Assembly: GCA_029558715.1 (NCBI GenBank)
Contig: JAKQEA010000113.1
Span: 37,282-101,281, forward strand
From: Bacteroidota bacterium
Lineage (GTDB): Bacteria; Bacteroidota; Bacteroidia; Chitinophagales; Chitinophagaceae
Direction: 5' to 3'
DNA length: 64,000 nucleotides
The notes under the pieces were generated by a model. The model was given only the letters and a program-made list of their open reading frames with translations, was not told where the DNA came from and did not search any database. Numbering within the stretch: position 1 is the stretch's first letter; each line of letters opens with the position of its first letter. Shown in pieces: positions 35,015 to 44,022 of this stretch. The translations under genes were made by a program, and so were the position numbers.

Positions 35015-35593
35015 ATGCGACACTTTTCAAGAATATTTGTATTGTTTGCCTTAACAGGTTTGCTTCAGCAATGCAGCTATTCGCAAAACAATAATTCAGC
35101 CACTAAAACGGCCAAAATGGATACCACAAAAAAAAATAACCCTGTGTACTCCACTACAGATACCTCTAAGGTGAACATGAGCGAAGAAGAGTGGAAAAAA
35201 GTATTACCTGCAGAAGTATTTTATATAGCCCGTCAAAAAGGTACGGAAAGACCCTGGACCAGTAAGTTTGAAAATTTCAAAGAAACAGGCACCTATTACT
35301 GCGCCGCCTGCGGTAATGCATTGTTTAAAAGCGACACAAAATTTGAAAGTGGGTGTGGCTGGCCAAGTTTTTATGAGCCTATCAGTAAAGGCAGCATTAT
35401 TTATACCCCTGATCATACTCATGGAATGGAAAGAACAGAAGTACAATGTGGCCGTTGTAAAGCTCACCTGGGGCATGTTTTCGATGATGGTCCTCCCCCT
35501 ACTGGCCTTCGGTACTGCATCAATGGGGTAATACTTGACTTTGCCAAAGCAAAGGATGCAGAGAAAAATTACAAGGAAAAACCACAGCAATAA
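35015..35593 (+). CDS. msrB: Exported peptide-methionine (R)-S-oxide reductase MsrB
   Basis: 192 residues. An N-terminal signal ends in LLQQC (Cys20), which reads as a lipobox, so this is an envelope lipoprotein. The MsrB domain covers about 50-185. Structural zinc ligands are in CAACG and CGRC, substrate residues in CGWPSF, and the catalytic Cys in RYCINGV. It reduces R-methionine sulphoxide in exported proteins; a redox partner is not next to it. A terminator follows at 35613-35646. Confidence 0.93.
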   Translation: MRHFSRIFVLFALTGLLQQCSYSQNNNSATKTAKMDTTKKNNPVYSTTDTSKVNMSEEEWKKVLPAEVFYIARQKGTERPWTSKFENFKETGTYYCAACGNALFKSDTKFESGCGWPSFYEPISKGSIIYTPDHTHGMERTEVQCGRCKAHLGHVFDDGPPPTGLRYCINGVILDFAKAKDAEKNYKEKPQQ

Positions 35594-35612
35594 GATGATT
35601 ATGAAAACATTG

Positions 35613-35646
35613 ATCCCGGCAATCACCCGCCGGGATTTTTTATTTT
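35613..35646 (+). terminator. Rho-independent terminator of msrB
   Basis: 8-bp stem ATCCCGGC/GCCGGGAT (35613-35620 and 35629-35636) with an 8-base loop, followed by a T-rich run. Confidence 0.85.
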
Positions 35647-35694
35647 ATAAAGCAAGCCCATATAAATAAATTTACTCTCGTAAAATCGTTATGT

Positions 35695-38535
35695 ATGCAA
35701 GCGCTGAAAAGACTCCTGGTTTTATCCTTATTGGGAATTCTTAGTTCCGAACTGCCGGCACAGATCAATCCTTCTCAACTGATGCCGGTTGATCCGAAAG
35801 TTAAAATTGGACGGTTATCAAACGGTCTCACCTATTATATCAGGCAAAATAAAAAACCTGAACAAAGAGTGGAACTACGCCTCGTAGTGAATACGGGTTC
35901 AGTACTGGAAGATGATGATCAGCAAGGGCTGGCCCATTTTATGGAGCACATGAATTTTAATGGCACCAAACGTTTTCCGAAGAACGAACTGGTAAGTTAC
36001 CTGCAGAGTATTGGTGTTGAATTTGGCGCCGATCTTAATGCATATACAAGTTTTGATGAAACCGTTTACATGTTGCCTGTACCTACCGACAAACCTGGAT
36101 TGGTTGAAAAAGGTCTTCAGATACTGGAAGACTGGGCACATAATGCACTGCTTGATTCGCTGGAAATAGAAAAAGAAAGAGGAGTGGTGATAGAAGAATG
36201 GAGGTTGAGCCGCGGCGCTGAAGAAAGAATGATGAAACAAACTCTGCCAGTACAATACCAGGGGTCAAAGTATGCCGAACGCTTACCTATTGGTAAAATT
36301 GAAATACTGCAAAGTTTCTCTCATGCCGCTTTAAAACGTTTTTATAAAGACTGGTACCGCCCGGATCTGCAGGCGGTTATTGTAGTTGGTGATATTGATG
36401 TAAGTGATATGGAACAAAAAATAAAAGAAATCTTTGGCGATATACCGGCACCTTCTTCACCGAGGAAAAGAGAGATATTTACGGTGCCTGATCATGCTGA
36501 AGTATTATCTGTTGTGGCAAAAGACAAAGAAACTGCTTTTCCATCTGTTGAAGTATTGTTCAAGAAAGAAAAACAACCTGAAGCCACTATCGGGGACTAT
36601 GTACGGTATATGAACGGAATATTATTCACCAGTATGCTGAACAACCGCTTCAGGGAAGTAACATTAAAACCAAACCCGCCATTTGTGGGTGCAGGTTCCT
36701 ATTACGGGGAAAGTTATGCCAGAACAAAAGATGCCTACCAGCTTTTTGCCAATACCAGTGATACGGGTATGAGCCGAAGCCTTTATGCTTTGATGGAAGA
36801 AAACAGGCGGGTCTCCCTGTATGGTTTTACTGCTTCTGAATTTGATCTGCAGAAAAAACAAATTCAAAGCTATTATGACCGGATTTTTAATGAAAGAGAA
36901 AAAGAAGAATCTTATAAATATGTTGATGAATATGTAGGCAATTTCCTGGTGAATGAACCCATCCCTGGTATTGAATGGGAATATGATTTTGTAAAACAAT
37001 ATTTATCCTCAGTAACACTACAGGATATAAACAAGCTGGCCGCACAATGGACCACAAAGAACAATATGGTAGTTACCCTTAATGCCCCGGATAAACCGGG
37101 TATTAAAATTCCTTCAGCGGAAGAGGTTAAAAATGTTTTATCAGCCGCTGATATGGCCACCATAGAACCATACAAAGAGAAAGTACTGGCAGCAAGCCTG
37201 CTTGATCCGGCAAAACTGAAGGTTGGAAAAGTAATCAGCAGCAAACAGGATGATGAGTTGGGTACTACTGTGCTGAAACTGTCCAATGGCGCCACTGTAG
37301 TATTAAAGCCTACCAATTTTAAGAATGATGAAATAATCTTCAGGGCATTTAGTAAAGGTGGTCATTCCCTGGTAAAAGATGCTGACTATTATTCCGCTAT
37401 CAATGCTGCTCCTATTGTTTCCCAAAGTGGTGTGGGTGATTTTTCTGCCATTGATCTGGGCAATATGCTAAAAGGGAAAAATACCGCCTTATCTCCCAGT
37501 ATTGCTGCTAACAGCGAAGGAATGAGCGGTAACACTATCCCTAAAGAAACAGAAACTCTGTTACAACTGATACATCTTTACTTTACTGCACCAAGAAAAG
37601 ATGCCGCCGCTTTTGAATCATTTAAAACAAGACAGAAACAACTTTATGCAAATGTGTCTGCTAATCCACAGATCTATTTCAGCGCCGAGTTTCAAAAGAT
37701 CATGACACAAAACCATCCCCGTGGTGGGGCATTGCCCAAACCGGAAGATTTTGACAAAATCAGCCTTGACAGAAGCATACAGATCTATAAAGAGCGGTTT
37801 GCCAATGCAGGTGATTTTACATTCCTTTTCACTGGTTCTTTTAATGAAGAAACAATCAAACCGCTATTGGAAAAATACATTGGAAGCCTGCCCGGCATTG
37901 CTAAAAAAGAAACTTTCAGGGATTTGGGTATCAGACCTCCAAAGACCAAAGTAAATAAAGTAATTACAAAAGGAGCTGATCCAAAAAGTGTAGTCAATAT
38001 TGTCTTTACAGGACCTGCAGTGTATAGCGCAAATGATGCGTATGCATTGCGAAGCCTGGGAGAACTGATGGATATTAAACTGGTAGAGCAGTTACGGGAA
38101 GAAAAGGGCGGTGTTTATGGGGTAAGCGCATCCGGTGGAATAAACAGAATACCTTATAGCAATTATGTTTTTAATATCACATTCCCCTGTGCCCCTGACA
38201 ATGCAGATACTTTAACTGATGCTGCCATCAAAGAATTGAAGAAAATCATTACTTCCGGCGTAAGCACCGAAGACCTGGAAAAGATAAAAGAGCAACAAAA
38301 AAGAAAACTGGAAGTAGATATAAAACAGAACAGTTTCTGGTCAAACAATTTGTTCGACGCTTATTTTTATGGCAGCAACCCTTCTGAAATACTTAATAAA
38401 CAGAAAATGATTGATAGCCTGAGTTCAAAAATGATCCAGGATGCGGCTAAGAAGTATATTAACCTGAACAGTTATATCAGGGCAACCCTGAAACCTGATA
38501 TCAAACAAGAAGAAAAACCATTAAAGGCTTTTTAG
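35695..38535 (+). CDS. M16-family zinc metallopeptidase, two-module, exported
   Basis: 946 residues. Signal peptide 1-22 (LSSELPAQ). The inverted zinc motif HFMEH (81-85) with a downstream Glu in the LEIEKERGVVIEEW region marks the active first half. The second half (from about 510) repeats the M16 fold without a complete HxxEH, as usual for pitrilysin-like proteins with one active and one structural half. It degrades peptides in the periplasm or at the surface. It is followed 11 bases later by the SRPBCC/GyrI-like gene. Confidence 0.92.
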   Translation: MQALKRLLVLSLLGILSSELPAQINPSQLMPVDPKVKIGRLSNGLTYYIRQNKKPEQRVELRLVVNTGSVLEDDDQQGLAHFMEHMNFNGTKRFPKNELVSYLQSIGVEFGADLNAYTSFDETVYMLPVPTDKPGLVEKGLQILEDWAHNALLDSLEIEKERGVVIEEWRLSRGAEERMMKQTLPVQYQGSKYAERLPIGKIEILQSFSHAALKRFYKDWYRPDLQAVIVVGDIDVSDMEQKIKEIFGDIPAPSSPRKREIFTVPDHAEVLSVVAKDKETAFPSVEVLFKKEKQPEATIGDYVRYMNGILFTSMLNNRFREVTLKPNPPFVGAGSYYGESYARTKDAYQLFANTSDTGMSRSLYALMEENRRVSLYGFTASEFDLQKKQIQSYYDRIFNEREKEESYKYVDEYVGNFLVNEPIPGIEWEYDFVKQYLSSVTLQDINKLAAQWTTKNNMVVTLNAPDKPGIKIPSAEEVKNVLSAADMATIEPYKEKVLAASLLDPAKLKVGKVISSKQDDELGTTVLKLSNGATVVLKPTNFKNDEIIFRAFSKGGHSLVKDADYYSAINAAPIVSQSGVGDFSAIDLGNMLKGKNTALSPSIAANSEGMSGNTIPKETETLLQLIHLYFTAPRKDAAAFESFKTRQKQLYANVSANPQIYFSAEFQKIMTQNHPRGGALPKPEDFDKISLDRSIQIYKERFANAGDFTFLFTGSFNEETIKPLLEKYIGSLPGIAKKETFRDLGIRPPKTKVNKVITKGADPKSVVNIVFTGPAVYSANDAYALRSLGELMDIKLVEQLREEKGGVYGVSASGGINRIPYSNYVFNITFPCAPDNADTLTDAAIKELKKIITSGVSTEDLEKIKEQQKRKLEVDIKQNSFWSNNLFDAYFYGSNPSEILNKQKMIDSLSSKMIQDAAKKYINLNSYIRATLKPDIKQEEKPLKAF

Positions 38536-38546
38536 AATAATAACTG

Positions 38547-39572
38547 ATGAAATCACTGCGTCTTATTTTCTTTTTCCTGTTAGCTCTCTTCGTTGTAACA
38601 GCAGTATTATCATTGATCCTGCCTGTATCGCAGAAAATTGAAAAAACAATTGCCATTAATGCCCCGGCTGCCATAGTATATGAGCACCTCGCCAAACTGG
38701 ATAATCTTAATAAGTGGTCTGTCTGGAACCAACAGGATTCTACGGTAAAACATACGTTATCCGGAACTGACGGGACCGTAGGAGCTATAAGCAGTTGGAC
38801 AGGGTCTCCGGAAATTTCTGGTGATGGGAAAATGGAAATTACGTTACTCGAGCCCGGCAAAAAAGTGGGACACCATATTACTTTTATCAGGCCGCAAAAA
38901 AGAAAAGCCGATACCTTTTTTACACTGAATGAGATCAATGGCGTTACCTCTGTTACCTGGAGTTTTGAATTGGCCACTCCACGGCCGTGGAATATCTTTA
39001 ACCTGTTCTACAGCATGGACAAGCAAATGGGAAGTGATTTTGAAAATGGATTAAAGGCTTTAAAGACAACTATCGAAAAGACATCTGTTGTTGCGAAATC
39101 AGATAAAAAATATGCTGTTATCCCAATGAATTTTCCCGCCACCAGTTATGCAAGCATCCGCCAACTTGTAAAATGGCCAGATATCTCCTCCTTTTATTCA
39201 CAACATATTTCCATTCTGTACAGCGACTCAGTAAAAGAAAAGCTTAAGCCTGGTAGCCCGGCAGGATTATTTTTTGAATGGGATGAAAAAAATCAGCAGA
39301 CTGATATGGCCGCAGCAATACCGGTAAGTGCCGGAGCAACATTTACAGGCAATATTATACGCATTGAGAATATTCCTGCTTCGAAAGCTGTTTATGTCAA
39401 TTACTACGGAGCCTACAATAAATCCGAAGCGGCTTATAAAAGCATTGAACAATACCTTGCTGATAATAACTTAAAACAAAAAAGTCCTGTAATTGAACAA
39501 TATATTACTGACCCGGCTATAGAAAAAGATACTACTAAATGGCTCACAAAAATTATTTTCCTGGTCGAGTAA
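38547..39572 (+). CDS. Membrane-anchored SRPBCC plus GyrI-like ligand-binding protein
   Basis: 341 residues. One N-terminal transmembrane helix (about 5-25), a SRPBCC/polyketide-cyclase-like domain (about 30-175, with IAINAPAAIVYEHLAKLDNLNKW and the ATPRPWNIF region), then a GyrI-like/AraC effector-binding domain (about 185-341, with VYVNYYGAYNKSEAAY). Both folds bind small hydrophobic or amphipathic ligands; no catalytic motif is seen. Its close spacing behind the M16 protease suggests one transcript. Confidence 0.78.
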   Translation: MKSLRLIFFFLLALFVVTAVLSLILPVSQKIEKTIAINAPAAIVYEHLAKLDNLNKWSVWNQQDSTVKHTLSGTDGTVGAISSWTGSPEISGDGKMEITLLEPGKKVGHHITFIRPQKRKADTFFTLNEINGVTSVTWSFELATPRPWNIFNLFYSMDKQMGSDFENGLKALKTTIEKTSVVAKSDKKYAVIPMNFPATSYASIRQLVKWPDISSFYSQHISILYSDSVKEKLKPGSPAGLFFEWDEKNQQTDMAAAIPVSAGATFTGNIIRIENIPASKAVYVNYYGAYNKSEAAYKSIEQYLADNNLKQKSPVIEQYITDPAIEKDTTKWLTKIIFLVE

Positions 39573-39603
39573 ACATTAGCCGGCACAAGCTCTCATAAAA
39601 TGG

Positions 39604-39634
39604 TTTGCTATCTCCACCATTCCATTTACTTTTG
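39604..39634 (+). promoter_or_regulatory. Promoter of the aminotransferase gene with both -33 and -7 elements
   Basis: TTTG at 39604-39607 and TACTTTTG at 39627-39634 are separated by 19 bases, the canonical Bacteroidota spacing. The -7 element ends 16 bases before the ATG at 39651. This is the most complete promoter on the plus strand of the window. Confidence 0.6.
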
Positions 39635-39650
39635 CTGCAAAGGCTGAGTT

Positions 39651-40907
39651 ATGAAACTGTCGCATCTGTCGGAGACATTAATTGGTTCTGAAATTGTAAA
39701 ATTAGGGGGTGAAATAAGAGAAAAGATCCGCCATGGTGAACGCATCTATAATTTCACAATAGGTGATTTTGATCCATCTATCTTTCCTATCCCTAAAGAA
39801 CTGGAAGATGCTATTGTTGAAGCCTACAGGAAGCATTTTACCAATTATCCTGCTGCAGAAGGAAACCTCGACCTTAGAGAGGCCATCCATTCTTTTACTA
39901 AAGATGAAGAAGGGCTTGACTACAGTATCAATGAAATATTAGTAGCCTCAGGCGGACGGCCGCTGATTTATACTGTTTTCAGGGCATTATGCGACAAAGG
40001 GGATAAAATTATTTATGCAGTTCCATCCTGGAACAATAATCATTATACCCATTTTGTAGGGGGTGAGCATATTGTTATTGAGGCCAAAGCTGAAAATAAT
40101 TTCATGCCGACTGCCTCAGCTATCCGACCATATATTAAAGAGGCAGTATTGATATCACTATGTTCCCCTCAAAACCCCACCGGTACTACTTTCAGGAAAG
40201 AAGAGCTGGAAAATATTTGTGATATGGTAATTGAAGAAAATAAAAGACGGGGGGATGGCGAAAAGAAATTGTATGTAATGTATGATCAGATGTATTGGCA
40301 TCTTACTTACGGAGATATAAAACATTACAATCCTGTTTCCCTTCGCCCGGCAATGAGAGAGTACACAATTTTTATTGATGCTATAAGCAAGGTCTTTGCA
40401 GCAACAGGAGTTCGTGTTGGCTGGGGCATGGGGCCGGCAACTGTTATCAGCAAAATGAAAGCCATTCTAACACATATTGGGGCCTGGGCTCCTATGGCAG
40501 AACAAAAGGCAGTAGCTTACTACCTGGCCAACAGGGATGGTATAAAAAGATATCTCACCAATTTTAAAAGTGAAATTGAAGAGAGACTACACCGCATTTA
40601 CAATGGGTTCTCCTTATTGAAAAAAGAAGGTTATTCTGTAGATGCTATTACTCCGGAGGCAGCCATCTATCTCACTATTAAAATTGACCTGGCAGGAAAG
40701 AAAACAGCAGAAGGAAGATTATTGGAAAGTCAAAGTGATGTGACTGAGTATGTTTTAAATACAGCAGGATTGGCTGTTGTCCCTTTCTATGCATTTGGTG
40801 CAGACAGAAGTTCATCATGGTACCGGCTTAGCGTTGGCACCTGTAAAAAAGAGGAAATAGAAGAGATGATCGGGAAACTGCGGGAAGCACTGCTTAAATT
40901 ATCATAA
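39651..40907 (+). CDS. PLP-dependent class I/II aminotransferase
   Basis: 418 residues, fold-type I. PLP contacts are seen: SPQNPTGTTF for the cofactor/substrate loop, the Asp-Tyr type pair in YVMYDQMYWH, and the Schiff-base Lys in DAISKVFAATGVRVGW. The N terminus (LSETLIGSEIVKLGGEIRE) and TNYPAAEGNLDLREAI are those of aspartate/aromatic aminotransferases. Substrate not resolvable by eye. A bidirectional terminator overlaps its stop codon. Confidence 0.9.
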   Translation: MKLSHLSETLIGSEIVKLGGEIREKIRHGERIYNFTIGDFDPSIFPIPKELEDAIVEAYRKHFTNYPAAEGNLDLREAIHSFTKDEEGLDYSINEILVASGGRPLIYTVFRALCDKGDKIIYAVPSWNNNHYTHFVGGEHIVIEAKAENNFMPTASAIRPYIKEAVLISLCSPQNPTGTTFRKEELENICDMVIEENKRRGDGEKKLYVMYDQMYWHLTYGDIKHYNPVSLRPAMREYTIFIDAISKVFAATGVRVGWGMGPATVISKMKAILTHIGAWAPMAEQKAVAYYLANRDGIKRYLTNFKSEIEERLHRIYNGFSLLKKEGYSVDAITPEAAIYLTIKIDLAGKKTAEGRLLESQSDVTEYVLNTAGLAVVPFYAFGADRSSSWYRLSVGTCKKEEIEEMIGKLREALLKLS

Positions 40908-40940
40908 TAAAAAAGAGAGCAAATGCTCTTTTTTATTATG
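40903..40940. terminator. Bidirectional terminator overlapping the aminotransferase stop
   Basis: A 15-bp perfect stem (40903-40917 and 40926-40940) with an 8-base loop, with A-run on one side and T-run on the other. It serves the aminotransferase and the convergent gene at 40949. Confidence 0.8.
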
Positions 40941-40948
40941 CCCGTAAA

Positions 40949-41191
40949 TTAATTCTTGTTGATAAAAAACCTGAAGGGTCTTAGCCTGAGATGGTTGGCT
41001 TCCTTCAGCATCTTTTTTCTGTTTGAAGTGATCCTGTTTCGATCCAATAATTCATTTGCATTACAAAATCTTTCACCCGTATCGGTAACAGATAGTATCT
41101 CATTTAAGTACGCTACTTCCTGCTCAATAGCCTGTTCGCTCATGAACTCGTCTTTAAAAAGCAGTAAAATGTTTCGGCCCTGGTTCTTCAT
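40949..41191 (-). CDS. Hypothetical 80-residue protein
   Basis: 80 residues, not recognised. Cytoplasmic composition, charged, predicted mostly helical (EQAIEQEVAYLNEIL), ending in the basic RLRPFRFFINKN. No Cys pair or membrane segment. It begins 17 bases after the stop of a 46-residue lipoprotein gene on the same strand and ends at a good terminator, which supports it as a real gene. An internal ATG at Met17 could also be the start. Confidence 0.5.
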   Translation of the reverse strand: MKNQGRNILLLFKDEFMSEQAIEQEVAYLNEILSVTDTGERFCNANELLDRNRITSNRKKMLKEANHLRLRPFRFFINKN

Positions 41192-41208
41192 TTTGGTAAA
41201 GAAATAGT

Positions 41209-41349
41209 TTAATATCCTGACATTCCTTTAGTACTTGGACAGCCACAACCCTTTCCGCCTTTACCTGAGCCGGAATAATAATTACGATTGCAGGCCGCCA
41301 GAAGTACCATTAATAACGCTGCAACCAGTATTTTGTTGATTGTCTTCAT
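41209..41349 (-). CDS. Small Gly/Cys-rich lipoprotein (46 residues)
   Basis: 46 residues read by hand from the ATG at 41349 to TAA at 41209. MKTINKILVAA then a hydrophobic stretch ends in LLAAC (Cys20), a textbook lipobox. The mature part is only 27 residues, rich in Gly and Lys with a CGC motif near its end (GKGCGCPSTKG). Function unknown; the paired Cys could bind metal or form a disulphide. It lies directly upstream of the 80-residue gene, in the same direction. The upstream part of the long plus-strand frame (41288 on) overlaps it and is therefore not used for the glycosyltransferase. Confidence 0.6.
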   Translation of the reverse strand: MKTINKILVAALLMVLLAACNRNYYSGSGKGGKGCGCPSTKGMSGY

Positions 41350-41398
41350 ATTTGTAAGTTCTAAATTAAAACTATTTTACAAACAAATTAGTATCCTG

Positions 41399-42538
41399 TT
41401 GGACGAAAAAGACGTAAAAATTAACCTAAATCAGCCTGTTTCGTACAAAAAACAGGAGAAACCCCGCATTCTGGTGGCTCCGCTTGATTGGGGACTGGGG
41501 CATGCAGCCCGCTGCATACCCATTATCCGGGAACTCCTGGTACAGGGATGCGAGGTAATAACAGGAGGTAGCGGATCATCCAGGATGATTCTGCAAAGTG
41601 AATTTCCTGCTCTGCTGCATTTGGAAGCTCCTTCGTTTGTTGTCAGGTACAGCAAATCCAAATGGATGTTCCCGTTAAAAATGATGGAACAGTTTCCGCT
41701 TCTTAAGAAGCAATCAATAAGAGAAACTAATTGGCTCAATGAAGTCGTGGAGCAATATTCAATTGATGCAGTAATATCTGATAACCGGTTTGGTATGCAT
41801 CACGATAAAATTCCCTGCATATTTATCAGCCATCAGCTCGGGCTAAAGTCAGGATTAGGAAAATTTATTGACCGGTTCATACAGAAAAATCAATATACTA
41901 TCCTCGATAAATATGCTGCCTGTTGGGTACCTGATTATGAAACAGGGGTTTCCCTCGCCGGAGAGTTATCACATCCCTCTAAAAAACCACAGTTACCTCT
42001 TTATTACCTGGGACCACTATCAAGATTTGAAAGAAAGAAACTACCAGGAAAAAAGAATCATGTCCTGGTTATTTTATCCGGACCCGAGCCACAAAGAACT
42101 ATACTGGAAAAAATGATCAGAGCAGATATTGACAAATTTGAGGGAACTGTAACGATTGTAAGAGGGCTCCCTGATTCATCGGAGCAGATTCCTTCAACCG
42201 GTTCTGTCCAGTACTTTAATCATTTACCTGCAGAAAAACTGAATGAGCAGATAATAGCAGCCGAATATATTATCAGCCGTAGCGGCTATAGCACTCTTAT
42301 GGACATAATACCCTTGCAAAAGAAAAGCATTCTTATCCCTACTCCCGGACAGCCAGAGCAGGAATACCTTGGAGCCTACTATCTGAAACAACACATGGCA
42401 CTCTGTATTAAGCAAAAAAAATTTTCATTTACCGAAGCTATCCGGAAAGCCACCGATTTTTCTTACCGGTTACCAATCCTTCCTGTAAACGATAAGCTTA
42501 GTGAGGTAATCCGCCAATTCCTTGCAGCAATACACTAA
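41399..42538 (+). CDS. Glycosyltransferase of the MurG/GT28-like group
   Basis: About 379 residues. The N-terminal domain opens with ILVAPLDWGLGHAARCIPII, the GHA loop of GT-B enzymes; the C-terminal domain has VLVILSGPEPQR, then SRSGYSTLMDII and IPTPGQPEQEYLG, the nucleotide-sugar-binding end of GT28-like proteins. Donor and acceptor unknown. No ATG is in the correct place: TTG at 41399 is my choice because the open frame further upstream would overlap the small lipoprotein gene and promoter region. A GTG inside ILVAP would cut into the first strand. The EamA gene follows. Confidence 0.65.
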   Translation: MDEKDVKINLNQPVSYKKQEKPRILVAPLDWGLGHAARCIPIIRELLVQGCEVITGGSGSSRMILQSEFPALLHLEAPSFVVRYSKSKWMFPLKMMEQFPLLKKQSIRETNWLNEVVEQYSIDAVISDNRFGMHHDKIPCIFISHQLGLKSGLGKFIDRFIQKNQYTILDKYAACWVPDYETGVSLAGELSHPSKKPQLPLYYLGPLSRFERKKLPGKKNHVLVILSGPEPQRTILEKMIRADIDKFEGTVTIVRGLPDSSEQIPSTGSVQYFNHLPAEKLNEQIIAAEYIISRSGYSTLMDIIPLQKKSILIPTPGQPEQEYLGAYYLKQHMALCIKQKKFSFTEAIRKATDFSYRLPILPVNDKLSEVIRQFLAAIH

Positions 42539-42548
42539 ACATTCCATT

Positions 42549-42556
42549 TATATTTG
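42549..42556 (+). promoter_or_regulatory. -7 promoter element of the EamA transporter gene
   Basis: TATATTTG, exact TAnnTTTG match, 24 bases before the CTG at 42581 and far enough from TTG at 42626 to allow either start. Confidence 0.45.
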
Positions 42557-42580
42557 CAGCTTCGTTCAAATTATTGATTT

Positions 42581-43474
42581 CTGAATACGAATACCAAAGC
42601 ACATATCGCTGTTTTACTGACTAACTTGTTCTTCGCTGTCAACCTGAGTATGGTAAAACATATATCGCCGTCAGTAGTAGGGCCATATGGATTAAATGTA
42701 CTTCGTGTTGGTATCAGCCTGTTGCTATTTTGGATGGTTTGGATATTTGGGAGGACCGCAGCAGGTATTCGGCGAAAAGATCTTCCCCGGTTTATCCTTT
42801 GTGGATTAACAGGTGTCGCTATCAACCAGATGCTTTTCATAAAGGGGCTGACGATGACTTCTACTATCCACGCATCATTACTTATGCTATGTACTCCTTT
42901 ACTGATTACTGTCTTCGCTTTCTGGATACTAAAAGAAAAGATTACTTTCCTTAAATCTCTCGGGCTTGCACTTGGTATTGGTGGGGCTGTATTATTGATC
43001 ATGTCAAAAGAAAAAAATGGTACTGCTTCTTTATTGGGTGACATGCTTATTGTATTGAATGCAATGGCTTATACTATCTATTTCATTCTGGTAAAACCCT
43101 TGATGCAGGAATATCCTCCATTGCATGTAGTAAGATGGGTATTTACTTTCGGTTTCCTTATGATCGTACCATTTGGCTGGATTCAGTTCACTGAAGTGCA
43201 ATGGATACAATTTGACTGGTCACATTTTATTTCACTTTTTACTATCGTAATTTGTGGTACTTTTTTAGCTTATTCCTTTAATATTTTTGGTATAAAACAC
43301 CTCGGAGCAGGCGTTACTGGTTCATATATTTACACACAACCAGTGTTTGCAGCCATCATTGCTGCTTTTTTCTTAAAAGAAGATTTTAATTGGGAGAAAG
43401 TAATCGCAGGATTAATGATTTTCAGCGGAGTGTTTTTAGTAAGTCGTAAAGCCCCGCCTGTTATTGAGGAATAG
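42581..43474 (+). CDS. EamA/DMT-superfamily transporter
   Basis: About 297 residues with ten hydrophobic helices, two EamA repeats. The first full helix (KAHIAVLLTNLFFAVNLSMVK) begins before any ATG: in-frame codons run back to CTG at 42581, preceded by a stop at 42575. TTG at 42626 would cut off half of helix one. Family members begin shortly before KAHIA, so CTG (or another non-ATG codon there) is the likely start. Substrate unknown; relatives export amino acids or metabolites. Convergent with the SixA-like gene, 5 bases apart. Confidence 0.8.
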   Translation: MNTNTKAHIAVLLTNLFFAVNLSMVKHISPSVVGPYGLNVLRVGISLLLFWMVWIFGRTAAGIRRKDLPRFILCGLTGVAINQMLFIKGLTMTSTIHASLLMLCTPLLITVFAFWILKEKITFLKSLGLALGIGGAVLLIMSKEKNGTASLLGDMLIVLNAMAYTIYFILVKPLMQEYPPLHVVRWVFTFGFLMIVPFGWIQFTEVQWIQFDWSHFISLFTIVICGTFLAYSFNIFGIKHLGAGVTGSYIYTQPVFAAIIAAFFLKEDFNWEKVIAGLMIFSGVFLVSRKAPPVIEE

Positions 43475-43479
43475 AAGCT

Positions 43480-43974
43480 TTACTGGCTTGATTTAGGATA
43501 ATCAAAAAACCAAAAATCTTTTTTTGCCGTTCTGAATTCTTTCCAGGTTTTACTGTGAATTTTTACAGCAAACACACCACAGGTTGGGATATTATCAATT
43601 CTTGTATCTGTCAGCAAATTGGCAAAATCGGTAATTCCATTATTATGCGAAAAAACAGCAATATTACTCAGTGTATCGTCAACATTTTCAATTACAGAAA
43701 AGAAAGATACAGCCTCAGGGAGATAAAGTTCATCTTTAAAAAAGATATTTCCTTTTTTGATACCAAATTCTTCAGCAAACACTTTAGCTGTTTTTGCAGC
43801 CCTCTTTGCCGGGCTGGCAATTATTGCATCAATCACCACACTTTTATTCTTTAATCTTTTGGCCATTACCGGCGCATCTTTTTTACCCCTCTCATTCAAG
43901 GGCCGGTCAAAATCATCAAGACCTGCCAGCCCCCAATCACTTTTGGCATGACGAACAAGTATCAATGTTTTCAT
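43480..43974 (-). CDS. SixA-like histidine phosphatase
   Basis: 164 residues. RHG motif VRHAKSDW (7-14, catalytic His9), with ASPAKRAAKTA and the second His in VFSHNNGITD. This short one-domain form is closest to SixA, which removes phosphate from phospho-His on signalling proteins; other small-molecule substrates are possible. It is 48 bases downstream of the PurF-type gene on the same strand. Confidence 0.85.
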   Translation of the reverse strand: MKTLILVRHAKSDWGLAGLDDFDRPLNERGKKDAPVMAKRLKNKSVVIDAIIASPAKRAAKTAKVFAEEFGIKKGNIFFKDELYLPEAVSFFSVIENVDDTLSNIAVFSHNNGITDFANLLTDTRIDNIPTCGVFAVKIHSKTWKEFRTAKKDFWFFDYPKSSQ

Positions 43975-44022
43975 TCAATAAAATTTATTGTGAAAGATAC
44001 AATATTGAATACGTTCTTACGG

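Noticed and set aside
41288..41398. N-terminal extension of the glycosyltransferase frame from TTG at 41288
   Set aside because: It overlaps the small lipoprotein gene on the other strand and has no resemblance to the family's N terminus.
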